DNA of 42,510 nucleotides from Acidimicrobiales bacterium (GTDB taxonomy: Bacteria; Actinomycetota; Acidimicrobiia; Acidimicrobiales; Iamiaceae): assembly GCA_025463365.1 (NCBI GenBank), contig JAOBWM010000197.1, positions 1 through 42,510 of the forward strand, read 5' to 3'. The notes under the pieces are model-generated. The model did not search any database. It was given only the letters and a program-made list of their open reading frames with translations, and was not told where the DNA came from. How positions within the stretch are numbered: the first letter of the stretch is position 1; each line of letters starts with the position of its first letter. Shown piece by piece: positions 1 to 8,488 of this stretch. Position numbers and translations under genes: made by a program.

Positions 1-170
1 TCCACGCCGATCGCACCGGCCTCCTCCTGCAACCCGACCCCGACGTAGACGGCGACCTGCTCGGCGTCCGCCTCCCTCGCCGCTTCGCGACGTCACTCCC
101 GCCCGGCCGGGGCTGGCTGGCCGGGGCCGGGGACGACGGCCTCATCCAGGTCGCGCTTCCTGATCGATGA
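1..170 (+). CDS. FtsK/SpoIIIE (EccC-type) ATPase, C-terminal end (partial)
   Basis: Only the last 55 codons are present, in the frame starting at base 3 and ending at TGA 168-170. The residues read ...ADRTGLLLQPDPD...LLGVRLPRR...PPGRGWLAG...LIQVALPDR. This is the characteristic end of the last ATPase module of FtsK/SpoIIIE-type translocases in WXG100 (type VII-like) secretion loci, where a PPGRG segment precedes a short 'xxQVAxP' strand. The catalytic domains lie upstream of the window, so no Walker motif is visible. The WXG100 gene and small membrane protein immediately downstream support the assignment. The motor would be membrane-bound and would energise export of WXG100-type substrates. 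Family call is fairly secure; the exact subtype is inferred. Confidence 0.7.
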   Translation, partial: HADRTGLLLQPDPDVDGDLLGVRLPRRFATSLPPGRGWLAGAGDDGLIQVALPDR

Positions 171-179
171 CATCATGAA

Positions 180-209
180 TTGACATGAAAGATGCTGAGA
201 CTGTACGTT
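180..209 (+). promoter_or_regulatory. Sigma-70-type promoter for the WXG100 gene
   Basis: A TTGACA box at 180-185 and a TACGTT box at 204-209 are separated by 18 bp, close to the housekeeping consensus and in an unusually A+T-rich stretch for this genome. The predicted start of transcription near 216 leaves a short leader with a GGAGG ribosome site at 232-236. An in-frame ATG at 185 overlaps the -35 box and so is an unlikely start. Confidence 0.65.
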
Positions 210-241
210 CGTCAGTCCCCGCCCGCTCCTCGGAGGTGCCC

Positions 242-517
242 ATGCCCCGTGTCCTGTCCACCGATGCCGCCCGCTCGGCGATCCAGTCCATGACGTCGAT
301 CATCAACGGCGGCCTCGCCGATCAGATCGCCCGGCTCGACCAGCAGGGCCGCCAGCTGTGCGACCCCGAGGTGTGGGACGGCGGCCTCGCCACGCAGTTC
401 CGGGCCGCCTGGCCCCAGACGTCGAAGTCGCTCCAGACCGTCAAGGTGGAGCTCGACGAGCTGCGCCAGAAGGTCGAGCGCATCAACGCCGACATCATGG
501 CGGCAGGAGGCAGCTGA
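242..517 (+). CDS. WXG100-family protein (ESAT-6-like)
   Basis: A 91-residue, mostly helical protein with the short two-helix hairpin layout of the WXG100 family. A WDG turn lies at residues 45-47 (Trp45), between a first helix (about 8-40) and a long charged second helix (about 55-85). Members are small dimeric substrates or partners of type VII-like secretion machines. The start at 242 is chosen because GGAGG at 232-236 sits 5 nt upstream; an upstream in-frame ATG at 185 would add 19 low-complexity residues and overlaps a good -35 box. It follows an FtsK/EccC-type ATPase end and precedes a small membrane protein by 3 nt, so it belongs to a WXG100 locus that continues leftward. The C-terminus ends AAGGS; I see no clear YxxxD/E export signal. 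Confidence 0.8.
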   Translation: MPRVLSTDAARSAIQSMTSIINGGLADQIARLDQQGRQLCDPEVWDGGLATQFRAAWPQTSKSLQTVKVELDELRQKVERINADIMAAGGS

Positions 518-520
518 CCC

Positions 521-724
521 ATGAGCCTGCTCGCCGCGGTCTCGAACCTTGCCATCGCACTGTTCACGTTGGCGATCGTGTTCGCCGCCTACGTGATCCA
601 GTCGATGCCGGTCGCCTGGGCGTTCGCCTTCTGGGCGCTGTCGCGCTACTCCCGCCGTCCCGCCCCACGATGGCTGTCCACCGAGCGGTGGCGCACCACC
701 AACGACCGGCGGGACAACTCCTAG
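521..724 (+). CDS. Small single-pass membrane protein of the WXG100 locus
   Basis: A 67-residue protein of unknown function. Residues about 5-45 are almost uninterruptedly hydrophobic (LAAVSNLAIALFTLAIVF..., then AWAFAFWAL), giving one long or two short membrane segments, followed by a basic cytoplasmic tail rich in Arg (RYSRRP...RWRTTNDRRD). It starts 3 nt after the WXG100 stop, and AGGAGG inside the end of that gene serves as its ribosome site, so the two are very likely co-transcribed. It could be an accessory membrane subunit or inner-membrane anchor of the secretion apparatus, but that is inference from position only. Confidence 0.6.
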   Translation: MSLLAAVSNLAIALFTLAIVFAAYVIQSMPVAWAFAFWALSRYSRRPAPRWLSTERWRTTNDRRDNS

Positions 725-733
725 GCCTCGGTC

Positions 734-764
734 GTGAGGTCGGCCTCCCGTCAGCCGGCCTCAC
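734..764 (+). terminator. Hairpin 1 after the WXG100 locus
   Basis: Inverted repeat GTGAGGTCGGC (734-744) / GCCGGCCTCAC (754-764) with a 9-nt loop and one wobble pair, 10 nt after the membrane-protein stop. It lacks a U-tract, as is usual for terminators in very G+C-rich actinobacteria. Confidence 0.6.
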
Positions 765-768
765 CACG

Positions 769-806
769 GTGGCGGGCCCGGTGCTCCACCACGCCGGGCC
801 CGCCAC
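769..806. terminator. Hairpin 2, perfect 13-bp stem
   Basis: GTGGCGGGCCCGG (769-781) pairs perfectly with CCGGGCCCGCCAC (794-806) around a 12-nt loop. It lies 4 nt after hairpin 1, in the gap before the histidine-kinase gene, and can fold on either strand. Confidence 0.6.
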
Positions 807-810
807 TACG

Positions 811-843
811 CCCCCGGGCGCAGCCGGCGGTGCGCCCCGGGGG
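811..843. terminator. Hairpin 3, bulged stem
   Basis: CCCCCGGGCGCA (811-822) pairs with TGCGCCCCGGGGG (831-843) with a single bulged C and an 8-nt loop. It is the third hairpin in a row and ends 25 bp before the -10 box of the next gene. Confidence 0.45.
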
Positions 844-868
844 TGACGACGGATCGAGGGGCCGGGCG

Positions 869-874
869 TACCGT
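869..874 (+). promoter_or_regulatory. -10 box TACCGT for a leaderless histidine-kinase mRNA
   Basis: TACCGT ends 6 nt before the ATG at 881, placing the expected transcription start on or next to the A of the start codon. No Shine-Dalgarno sequence precedes the ATG. The same spacing recurs before many genes here. No convincing -35 box is seen. Confidence 0.5.
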
Positions 875-880
875 GCCCCC

Positions 881-2044
881 ATGTCACCGCGGACCCGGGT
901 CGCCATCTGGGTCACCGCGTGTGCCGTGGGCGCCTTCCAGCTCGTGGGCTCGTACGGAGCTGCCAGCAACCAGCCCGAGCGGCGGCCGATGGACGTGCTC
1001 GCCGTCGTCTTGGTCTTGGCCGGGCCGGCGGCCCTCGCGTTCCGAGATCGATGGCCGCTCGCGGTCGCGGCTGCGACCGTGGCCCTCGCCGACGCCTACG
1101 TCGGCATCGGGTACGCCTACGGGCCGATCTTCGTCTGCGCGGTCGTCGCCATCTTCTCTGCCGTGCGCGCCGGCCATCGGCGCCCCACCTGGATCCTGGC
1201 GGGCGCCGGCTACGTCGGGTTCGTGATCGCATCGCTGGTCGACCCGCGGTCCGGCCATGGATCGACGGCGTTGCGCCTCACGGTCGTCGCCGGGTGGCTG
1301 GCGCTGCTGCTCGCCGTCTCGGAGGTGGTCCGCATCCGCCAGGAGCAAGCGGCCAGCTTCCGCCGGGCCGAGCGGGAGGAGCGCCAGCGAGCCCTCGCCG
1401 AGCAGCGGCTCGGGCTGGCCCAGGAGCTCCACGACGTCCTCGCCCACAACATCTCGCTCATCAACGTGCAGGCCAGCGTGGCCCTCCACCTGGTGGACGA
1501 GCAGCCGGAGCGGGCCCGGCCGGCGCTGGCCCACATCAAGAAGGCGAGCAGCGAGGCGCTCCAGGAGCTGCGGGCCGCCCTCGATCTGCTGCGCCACGGC
1601 GACGATGCCCCCCGGGCACCAGCTCCCCGGCTGTCCGGGCTCGACGACCTCGTCGCCGGCGTGCGCGCCGGGGGCCTCGACGTCAGCCTCGAACGCCACG
1701 GCTCCCCCACCGACCTGCCGGCGTCGGTGGAGCTCGCCGCCTACCGCATCGTGCAGGAGTCGCTCACCAACGTGACCCGCCACGCCCGGGCCGGCCACGT
1801 GACCGTCCGGGTCGGCTACGACGACGGCGTGGACATCGAGGTCACCGATGACGGCATCGGCCTCGCCGCCGCCACCGTTGCGGCCGACGGCGGGTCGACG
1901 TCCGACGGGTCCGGTCCGCGGCCGGGAAACGGGATCACCGGGATGCGCGAGCGGGCGACCGCCGTCGGCGGGACGCTCGAAGCCGGCCCCGCGTCCCGTG
2001 GCGGATTCCGCGTGTCCGCCCACCTGCCGGAGCGCCAGTCGTGA
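881..2044 (+). CDS. Sensor histidine kinase, DesK/NarX-type (HisKA_3)
   Basis: 387 residues. The N-terminal ~150 residues form several hydrophobic membrane helices (TACAVGAFQLVG, DVLAVVLVLAGPAAL, several more to about 145), followed by a basic coiled linker rich in Arg/Glu. The HisKA_3 dimerisation motif AQELHDVLAHNIS has the phospho-acceptor at His184. The ATPase domain shows the N-box (QESLTNVTRHA), G1 (VTDDGIG) and G2 (GNGITGMRERA) motifs. It would autophosphorylate in response to an envelope signal and pass the phosphate to the regulator whose start overlaps its stop by 4 nt. An earlier in-frame GTG at 734 would run through the terminator hairpins; the 881 start with its -10 box is preferred. 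The ABC exporter downstream suggests control of a transporter against an envelope-active compound, which is inference. Confidence 0.9.
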   Translation: MSPRTRVAIWVTACAVGAFQLVGSYGAASNQPERRPMDVLAVVLVLAGPAALAFRDRWPLAVAAATVALADAYVGIGYAYGPIFVCAVVAIFSAVRAGHRRPTWILAGAGYVGFVIASLVDPRSGHGSTALRLTVVAGWLALLLAVSEVVRIRQEQAASFRRAEREERQRALAEQRLGLAQELHDVLAHNISLINVQASVALHLVDEQPERARPALAHIKKASSEALQELRAALDLLRHGDDAPRAPAPRLSGLDDLVAGVRAGGLDVSLERHGSPTDLPASVELAAYRIVQESLTNVTRHARAGHVTVRVGYDDGVDIEVTDDGIGLAAATVAADGGSTSDGSGPRPGNGITGMRERATAVGGTLEAGPASRGGFRVSAHLPERQS

Positions 2045-2706
2045 TATGCGTGCTCATCGCCGACGACCAGGCGCTCGTCCGCGCCGGCTTCCGCGCCCTC
2101 CTCGACAGCCAACCCGACATCACCGTCGTCGGCGAAGCGGCGGACGGCGCCGAAGCGGTGGCGCTCGCGCTGGAGCTGCGCCCCGACGTGGTGCTCATGG
2201 ACATCCGCATGCCCGGGATCGACGGCCTCGCCGCAACCAAGCGCCTCACCGACGATGAGCGCCTCGGCGACGTCAAGGTCGTCATCCTCACCACGTTCGA
2301 GCTCGACGAATACGTGTTCGAGGCGATCCGCGCCGGCGCCAACGGGTTCCTCGTCAAGGACACCGAGCCCGCCGAACTGCTGCGAGCGGTCCGGGCCGTG
2401 GTGGCCGGCGATGCCCTCCTCTCGCCCGGCGTCACCCGCCGGCTGATCGCCGAGTTCGCCAACCGGGCCAAGGATCCCGTCGGCATCCCCGAGCTCGCCG
2501 GCCTGACCGACCGCGAGCGCGAGGTGGTGGCCCTCGTGGCCGAAGGGCTCACCAACGACGAGATCGCGACCCGGCTCATCATGAGCTCGGCCACCTCGAA
2601 GACCCATGTGAGCCGAGCCATGATCAAGCTCGGCGCGCGAGACCGGGCTCAGCTGGTCGTGTTCGCCTACGAGACCGGCCTCGTCCGTCCCGGGTGGCAG
2701 GCCTGA
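2041..2706 (+). CDS. NarL/FixJ-family response regulator
   Basis: 221 residues. The receiver domain (about 1-120) has the acidic pair DD near the N-terminus, the phospho-acceptor Asp54 in VVLMDIRMPG, and the conserved Lys in GFLVKDT. The C-terminal LuxR-type helix-turn-helix (about 155-215) begins with LTDREREVVALVAEGLTNDEIA. The recognition-helix region reads SSATSKTHVSRAMIKLGARDRAQL, a slight variant of the usual SxxTVKTHVxxIxxKL. The GTG start at 2041 overlaps the kinase stop (GTGA), implying translational coupling. It is the cognate regulator of the upstream kinase and probably regulates the downstream ABC transporter genes, which begin 102 bp later. Confidence 0.93.
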   Translation: MICVLIADDQALVRAGFRALLDSQPDITVVGEAADGAEAVALALELRPDVVLMDIRMPGIDGLAATKRLTDDERLGDVKVVILTTFELDEYVFEAIRAGANGFLVKDTEPAELLRAVRAVVAGDALLSPGVTRRLIAEFANRAKDPVGIPELAGLTDREREVVALVAEGLTNDEIATRLIMSSATSKTHVSRAMIKLGARDRAQLVVFAYETGLVRPGWQA

Positions 2707-2808
2707 CACCGCCGGCCCGAAGCTGGCCCGCGCTACTCCCGGCGACGTAGCCGCGAAGCCTCCCCGCGGCCGATGACGGGCGCCCTTCCTCGGCCCGACG
2801 ATGGGTGC

Positions 2809-3729
2809 ATGACATCCACCGCACTGTCCGTGACCGGACTCACCAAGCGCTACGGCGGCCGAACAGCCGTCGACCAGCTCGACATCGAGTTGCCGTCCGG
2901 CGTCGTCGCCGGCTTCGTCGGTCCGAACGGCGCCGGCAAGACCACCACCATGGCCATGCTCCTCGGGCTGGTCCGACCCACCGCCGGCACCGGCACCGTG
3001 CTCGGTTCATCGATCGATGCGCCGGACCAGTACCTCCCCCGCGTCGGCGCCCTGATCGAGAGCCCCGCGTTCTATCCGGCCCTCAGCGGCGCTGCGAACC
3101 TGCGGGTGTTCGCCACCGTCGCCGGCCACGACACCAGCGGCATCCCGTCGCTGCTCGCCCAGGTCGGGCTCGAGGGGCGCGGCGACGACCGCTACCGCAG
3201 CTACTCCCTCGGCATGAAGCAGCGCCTCGGCATCGCCGCCGCCCTGGTCGGTGATCCGGACCTGCTGATCCTCGACGAACCGGCGAACGGGCTCGACCCA
3301 CAAGGCGTGCGTGAGATGCGCTCGCTCATCGGGCGCCTGTCCGAGACCGGTCGCACGGTCCTCGTGTCGTCCCACGACCTCAGCGAGCTCGAACAGGTCT
3401 GCGACTGGCTCGTGCTGATCGACACCGGCAAGTCGCTCTACCAGGGGCCGACGCGAGCCCTGCTGGACGGCGTGGTGGGCGGCTTGGCCGTCGTCCCGCC
3501 CGCCGGACGGCTCGACGACCTGCGCTCGCTGCTCGCCGCCCGCGGCCACCAGGTCTCAGCGGAGGACCACCGCCTCGTGGTCGACGTCGACGGCACCGAC
3601 GTCGCCGACCTCGCCGGCGAGGTCAACCGGGCTGCGTTCGACGCCGGGATCGTGCTCGTGGAGCTCATCCCCCTCCGCACGACGCTCGAAGACCGTTACC
3701 TCTCGATGGTGCAAGGAGACGCACGATGA
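2809..3729 (+). CDS. ABC transporter ATP-binding protein (BcrA/DrrA type)
   Basis: 306 residues. Walker A is GPNGAGKTT, the ABC signature YSLGMKQRLGIAAAL, Walker B LLILDEPANGLDP, and the H-loop SSHDLSELE. The C-terminal ~80 residues after the nucleotide-binding domain match the accessory tail of bacitracin/daunorubicin-type exporter ATPases. The start at 2809 begins the canonical TALSVTGLTKRYGG strand; a GACGAT box ends 6 nt before this ATG, consistent with leaderless initiation, and an upstream ATG at 2773 lacks a ribosome site. The stop overlaps the permease start (ATGA). It would hydrolyse ATP to drive the adjacent permease, most likely exporting a lipid-like or antimicrobial compound; the substrate is unknown. 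Confidence 0.93.
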   Translation: MTSTALSVTGLTKRYGGRTAVDQLDIELPSGVVAGFVGPNGAGKTTTMAMLLGLVRPTAGTGTVLGSSIDAPDQYLPRVGALIESPAFYPALSGAANLRVFATVAGHDTSGIPSLLAQVGLEGRGDDRYRSYSLGMKQRLGIAAALVGDPDLLILDEPANGLDPQGVREMRSLIGRLSETGRTVLVSSHDLSELEQVCDWLVLIDTGKSLYQGPTRALLDGVVGGLAVVPPAGRLDDLRSLLAARGHQVSAEDHRLVVDVDGTDVADLAGEVNRAAFDAGIVLVELIPLRTTLEDRYLSMVQGDAR

Positions 3730-4514
3730 CCAGGATCATCCATGCCGAACTGATCCGACTGCTGCGACGACGGACGATCGTCATCGCCACGCTCGGATCG
3801 CTGCTCTTCGCCGCGGTGGCCACCCTGACCGTCGTCTCGTCGGCCAAGGCCACGAGCATCGCCTCCCGACAGGACGGCGCCTCGCTCGCCGGCCTCGCCG
3901 GCCACGGCGGCGGCACCCAGGCCTTCGCCATCGGTGCCTCGTTCGCCGGGTTCTTCGTGTTCGTGACGTTCATCGCGCTGGTGGCCACCGAGTTCTCCGG
4001 CGGCACGTTCCGGGCCCTGCTGCTGCGCAACCCGCACCGGCTCCAGGTGATCATCGGCAAGCTCGCCGGCATCCTGCTGGTGGCCGCGGCGGTGGTGGCG
4101 CTCACCGAGGCGTTCAGCTTCGTGTTGTCGCTGGCCCTGGTGCCCACCAAGGACGTCTCGTCCAGCGCGTGGTTCTCGGCCGCCGGCCTCGGCGCGGGAC
4201 TCCGCGACTACGCCACCGTGTTCGCCGGCGTGGCCGGCTGGGCGGTCTTCGGCACGCTGCTCGCCGTCATCTTCCGCTCGGTGCCGCTCGCCCTGGGCGT
4301 CGGCTTCGCCTGGGCCGGACCGTTCGAGAACATCGTCGTCGACTCGTGGACCGCGGGCTACCGCTACTTCCCCGGTCAGGTCCTCGCCTCGCTCATCCGC
4401 GGCGGCACCGTCGAGCTCGGCCTCGGCCGGGCGGCCCTCACCGCCTCCCTCTATGCCGGGCTCGCGACCCTCGTGGCCCTGTTCCTCGTCTCCCGAAGGG
4501 ATGTCACCGCATGA
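3726..4514 (+). CDS. ABC transporter permease (ABC-2 type)
   Basis: 262 residues with about six hydrophobic segments: TIVIATLGSLLFAAVATLTVV, AFAIGASFAGFFVFVTFIALVA, IIGKLAGILLVAAAVVALTEAFSF, the TVFAGVAGWAVFGTLLAVIF region, ALGVGFAWAGPF, and a C-terminal ALTASLYAGLATLVALFLVS followed by a basic tail. The ATEFSGGTFRALLLRNPHR cytoplasmic loop is the coupling region typical of ABC-2 (BcrB/NatB-like) membrane subunits. It overlaps the ATPase gene by 4 nt and the next gene by 4 nt, giving a tight three-gene unit. It forms the channel of the exporter; specificity cannot be read from sequence. Confidence 0.85.
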   Translation: MTRIIHAELIRLLRRRTIVIATLGSLLFAAVATLTVVSSAKATSIASRQDGASLAGLAGHGGGTQAFAIGASFAGFFVFVTFIALVATEFSGGTFRALLLRNPHRLQVIIGKLAGILLVAAAVVALTEAFSFVLSLALVPTKDVSSSAWFSAAGLGAGLRDYATVFAGVAGWAVFGTLLAVIFRSVPLALGVGFAWAGPFENIVVDSWTAGYRYFPGQVLASLIRGGTVELGLGRAALTASLYAGLATLVALFLVSRRDVTA

Positions 4515-4774
4515 CCTCGCTGCTGATCGCCTCCGAGCACTGGCACACCGACGGCTACCACGGCCACGCCGGCCCCTGGTTCCCGTTCTTCCCCCTTGCG
4601 CCGATCTTCTTCATCGCCCTGTGGATCCTCGTCTTCCGCACCGTCGGGCGCCGCCGTTGGCGGCACCTGTCGGGCCACTCGGGCGAGTCGGTCCTGGCCG
4701 AGCGCTTCGCCCGCGGCGAGATCGACGAGCCCGAGTACCGCCAGCGCCGCGCTGCCTTGCGCAGCAAGGACTGA
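4511..4774 (+). CDS. Small membrane protein with C-terminal SHOCT domain
   Basis: 87 residues. A His-rich N-terminus (EHWHTDGYHGHAGPW) leads into one membrane helix (FFPLAPIFFIALWILVF). After a basic stretch comes SGESVLAERFARGEIDEPEYRQRRAAL, the SHOCT short C-terminal oligomerisation motif. SHOCT proteins are often encoded with two-component systems and transporters in actinobacteria, but their role is not established. The start overlaps the permease stop (ATGA), so it is the last gene of the kinase-regulator-ABC cluster. The hydrolase frame from the opposite strand runs antisense through its 3' two-thirds, which I attribute to a frameshift in the hydrolase. Confidence 0.8.
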   Translation: MTSLLIASEHWHTDGYHGHAGPWFPFFPLAPIFFIALWILVFRTVGRRRWRHLSGHSGESVLAERFARGEIDEPEYRQRRAALRSKD

Positions 4775-5814
4775 CCGACACCGGGCCTCAGCCGGCGGCC
4801 ACGGCGACCTTCGCGTCGACGGCCGCCGGCGGAAGCGGTGGCGGGATTGGTGGCGCCAGGAATCTCGTCGTCGACCGGGCGCGTGATCGGGTGCCGGCCC
4901 TCGCGCAGGAGCCGGCGCCAGCGCTCCTGGTCGAAGGCGACCGGGTCGGTGTCGTCGATGAAGCCCGTGAGCACCTCGAGGAAGCGGTCGGGATCTTGGT
5001 GGTGCGGGAAGTGCCCAGCCTCCCCGAACACCTCGAGGCGGCTGCCGGGCATGGCGTCGTGGGCGATGTAGCCGTGCGAGACCGGGATCACCGCGTCGTG
5101 CGCGCCCCACACGAGTTGCACCGGCATCGCCTCGGCGAGGTAGCTGCGGTCGAGCATGGTGACCACCTGGCCGCGCCAGTCGACCACGGACCGCAGGGTG
5201 CGGCTGAACGCACCTCGCGCCGCCACGTCGGGCAGAGCATCGAGCACCCGGCCGAGCTCGTCGGCATCCCGACCGATGTCGGTGCCGCTGCGCCGCAGCA
5301 GTTCGATGGCGGCCATCGCTGCCAGGCGAGCAGGCGGGAACTTCAACATGGGCAGGACCACGTCGGCGGCGGGAGTGGAGGCCCAGCGCAGGGCGACGCT
5401 CACCTCGCGCGCGACCCCGCCGCTGGCCACCAGCGCGAGCCGGTCCACACGCGTCGGGTGCTGGTAGGTGAGCTGGGCGGCCACGCCGCCACCGAGGGAG
5501 TGGCCGACGACCGTCGCTGTGTCGAAGCCGAGGACATCGAGCAGGTCCCGCATGCCGTTGGCGTATGCCGCAACCGAGTAGTCGGCGCGGGGCTTGGCCG
5601 ACTCGCCGTGACCCAGCAGGTCGGGCGCGATGACCGTGAACCGCTCGGCCAACGGGCGCATCAGCGGGACCCAGCTCGCCGAGCTGTCCCCGATGCCGTG
5701 GAGCAGGAGCAGCGCCGGGCCCGAGCCACAGACGCGGTAGGCGCGCTCGTGGCCGTGGATCACCGTGAAGCGGGTGGTGGTGTCGAGATCGGTGGTGCGC
5801 CGACGTCTGGCCAT
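4555..5814 (-). CDS. Alpha/beta hydrolase, 3' end apparently frameshifted
   Basis: The hydrolase domain occupies residues about 12-290: strand GPALLLLHGIG (oxyanion region HG), nucleophile elbow VVGHSLGGG with the catalytic Ser, Asp in VWGAHDAVIP, and His in FGEAGHFPHH. It belongs with actinobacterial epoxide-hydrolase/haloalkane-dehalogenase-like alpha/beta hydrolases; the substrate is unknown. The reading frame continues to 4555, which adds about 100 Arg/Pro/Ser-rich residues unlike the rest and puts 220 bp antisense over the SHOCT gene. A one-base shift near 4854-4857 moves the frame to one that ends DAKVAVAAG with TGA at 4790-4788, 13 bp past the SHOCT stop, so the true 3' end is probably 4788. 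The start is the ATG at 5814 with a weak AGAGGA upstream. Confidence 0.8.
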   Translation of the reverse strand: MARRRRTTDLDTTTRFTVIHGHERAYRVCGSGPALLLLHGIGDSSASWVPLMRPLAERFTVIAPDLLGHGESAKPRADYSVAAYANGMRDLLDVLGFDTATVVGHSLGGGVAAQLTYQHPTRVDRLALVASGGVAREVSVALRWASTPAADVVLPMLKFPPARLAAMAAIELLRRSGTDIGRDADELGRVLDALPDVAARGAFSRTLRSVVDWRGQVVTMLDRSYLAEAMPVQLVWGAHDAVIPVSHGYIAHDAMPGSRLEVFGEAGHFPHHQDPDRFLEVLTGFIDDTDPVAFDQERWRRLLREGRHPITRPVDDEIPGATNPATASAGGRRREGRRGRRLRPGVGQSLLRKAARRWRYSGSSISPRAKRSARTDSPEWPDRCRQRRRPTVRKTRIHRAMKKIGARGKNGNQGPAWPW

Positions 5815-6050
5815 GGCGTGATCGTCGTCCTCTCACCGCCACGCGGGCGGAGCAGCGGCTCCCAGAGTGGCGCCAACGTACGCGCCCCATGTCACCCCAC
5901 CATCACTCGCCCGTGAACGCTCCATGACGCCGACCACGCGAACGACGGGAATGCCACCGATGACGCGAAACGGCCGGCCCGAAGGCCGGCCGTTCCGATT
6001 CTGGGCTCAGCTCACAGCCACCCCTGGGGGGGTGGGGCGGCCGGCGAACC
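5815..6050. other. Intergenic region between hydrolase and groEL
   Basis: This stretch is the upstream region of the hydrolase and the downstream region of groEL, both on the minus strand. It contains the groEL terminator hairpin. No ORF on either strand looks protein-like, and no -10 box at leaderless spacing stands out before the hydrolase ATG. Confidence 0.5.
5969..5994 (-). terminator. Terminator after groEL
   Basis: AACGGCCGGCC (5969-5979) and GGCCGGCCGTT (5984-5994) form a perfect 11-bp stem with a 4-nt CGAA loop. It lies 57 nt past the groEL stop. On the minus strand the stem is followed by a short TTT. Confidence 0.75.
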
Positions 6051-7785
<1,735 letters not shown>

Positions 7786-8024
7786 CGCAGGGCAGGCGCG
7801 CCACCGAGCGCACGACCCGGCTCGGGGCCCTCGGACCGTCGGCCGGAAGGGCCGAACGGCCCATGGGGACATCGGCGAGAACGCCGATCCCTTCCCTTGC
7901 CGGAGCGCAAGCGACGGCACAGCGGGCCGAGTCGCCGGCGGCAGGAGGGGCCGTCGGTGACTCGCCGCGGCCCCACCCCGCACTCGCTCGCTCGCTCAGG
8001 TTGGCCGCCGCCGCCCGGGGTGGC
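7786..8024. other. Non-coding gap between the sulfur-carrier gene and the groEL operators
   Basis: No convincing gene on either strand; the open frames here are Arg/Pro/Ser-rich G+C artefacts. One small perfect hairpin, ATCGGCG-AGAA-CGCCGAT (7871-7888), could end the sulfur-carrier transcript. I see no tRNA arms or recognisable riboswitch core. Confidence 0.4.
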
Positions 8025-8306
8025 TCAGGCGGCGCCGCCGGCCACCGCGGGGATGATCGACACGGTGTCGCCATCGGCCACCGGCGTGGCCAGGCCGTCG
8101 CGGAAGCGGACGTCGTCGTCGGCCACGTAGAGGTTGACGAAGCGGCGCAGGCCACCCTCGTCATCCAGCAAGCGGTCCTTGAAGCCCGGGTGGGCGGACT
8201 CGAGCTGGTCGAGCACGTCGCCGACCGTGGCGCCGGCCAGCTCCACCTCGGAGGCGCCCGCGGTGAGCGTGCGCAAGGTGGTGGGGACTCGGACGGTGAC
8301 GCTCAT
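8025..8306 (-). CDS. CysO/MoaD-like ubiquitin-fold sulfur carrier
   Basis: 93 residues with a ubiquitin-like beta-grasp. It closely resembles mycobacterial CysO as I remember it: VTVRVPTTLR near the N-terminus, then LRRFVNLYV, DDVRF, GLATPVADGDTVSIIPAVAGG. In CysO the C-terminal Gly-Gly is converted to a thiocarboxylate that donates sulfide to O-phosphoserine for cysteine synthesis; MoaD and ThiS use the same chemistry for molybdopterin and thiamin. Here two Ala residues follow the Gly-Gly at 90-91, so the carrier would need trimming by a JAMM-type protease before activation. No cysM, mec or E1-like gene is adjacent in the window. The ATG at 8306 is preferred because the fold begins at SVTVRVP; longer in-frame starts add Arg-rich sequence. 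Confidence 0.85.
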   Translation of the reverse strand: MSVTVRVPTTLRTLTAGASEVELAGATVGDVLDQLESAHPGFKDRLLDDEGGLRRFVNLYVADDDVRFRDGLATPVADGDTVSIIPAVAGGAA

Positions 8307-8476
8307 GGACGCGGACCTCTGCTTCGACCTGCGCTCCGGCGGCCGCCGAAGCGTCGCCGATGGTAGTAGCGACCCGCATCCGTTCCACCGCCCGGGCGAC
8401 GGGGGGCGAAGCGTGGCGACAGATTTCCGATGGGACGGCTTCACGGACGAGAAACCGCTACGACACGACCGTTCCG

Positions 8477-8482
8477 TACCGT
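8477..8482 (+). promoter_or_regulatory. -10 box TACCGT for leaderless gpgS mRNA
   Basis: TACCGT ends 6 nt before the ATG at 8489, the same hexamer and spacing as before the histidine kinase. No ribosome-binding site precedes the start codon. Confidence 0.5.
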
Positions 8483-8488
8483 CTCTCC

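Noticed and set aside
185-241. Upstream ATG at 185 as the WXG100 start
   Set aside because: It lies on the -35 box of a good promoter, has no ribosome site, and adds 19 residues not typical of the family.
7786-8024. Possible riboswitch or tRNA in the gap between the sulfur-carrier gene and the groEL operators
   Set aside because: Small hairpins are present but no tRNA arm consensus, T-loop or known riboswitch core could be found by eye.
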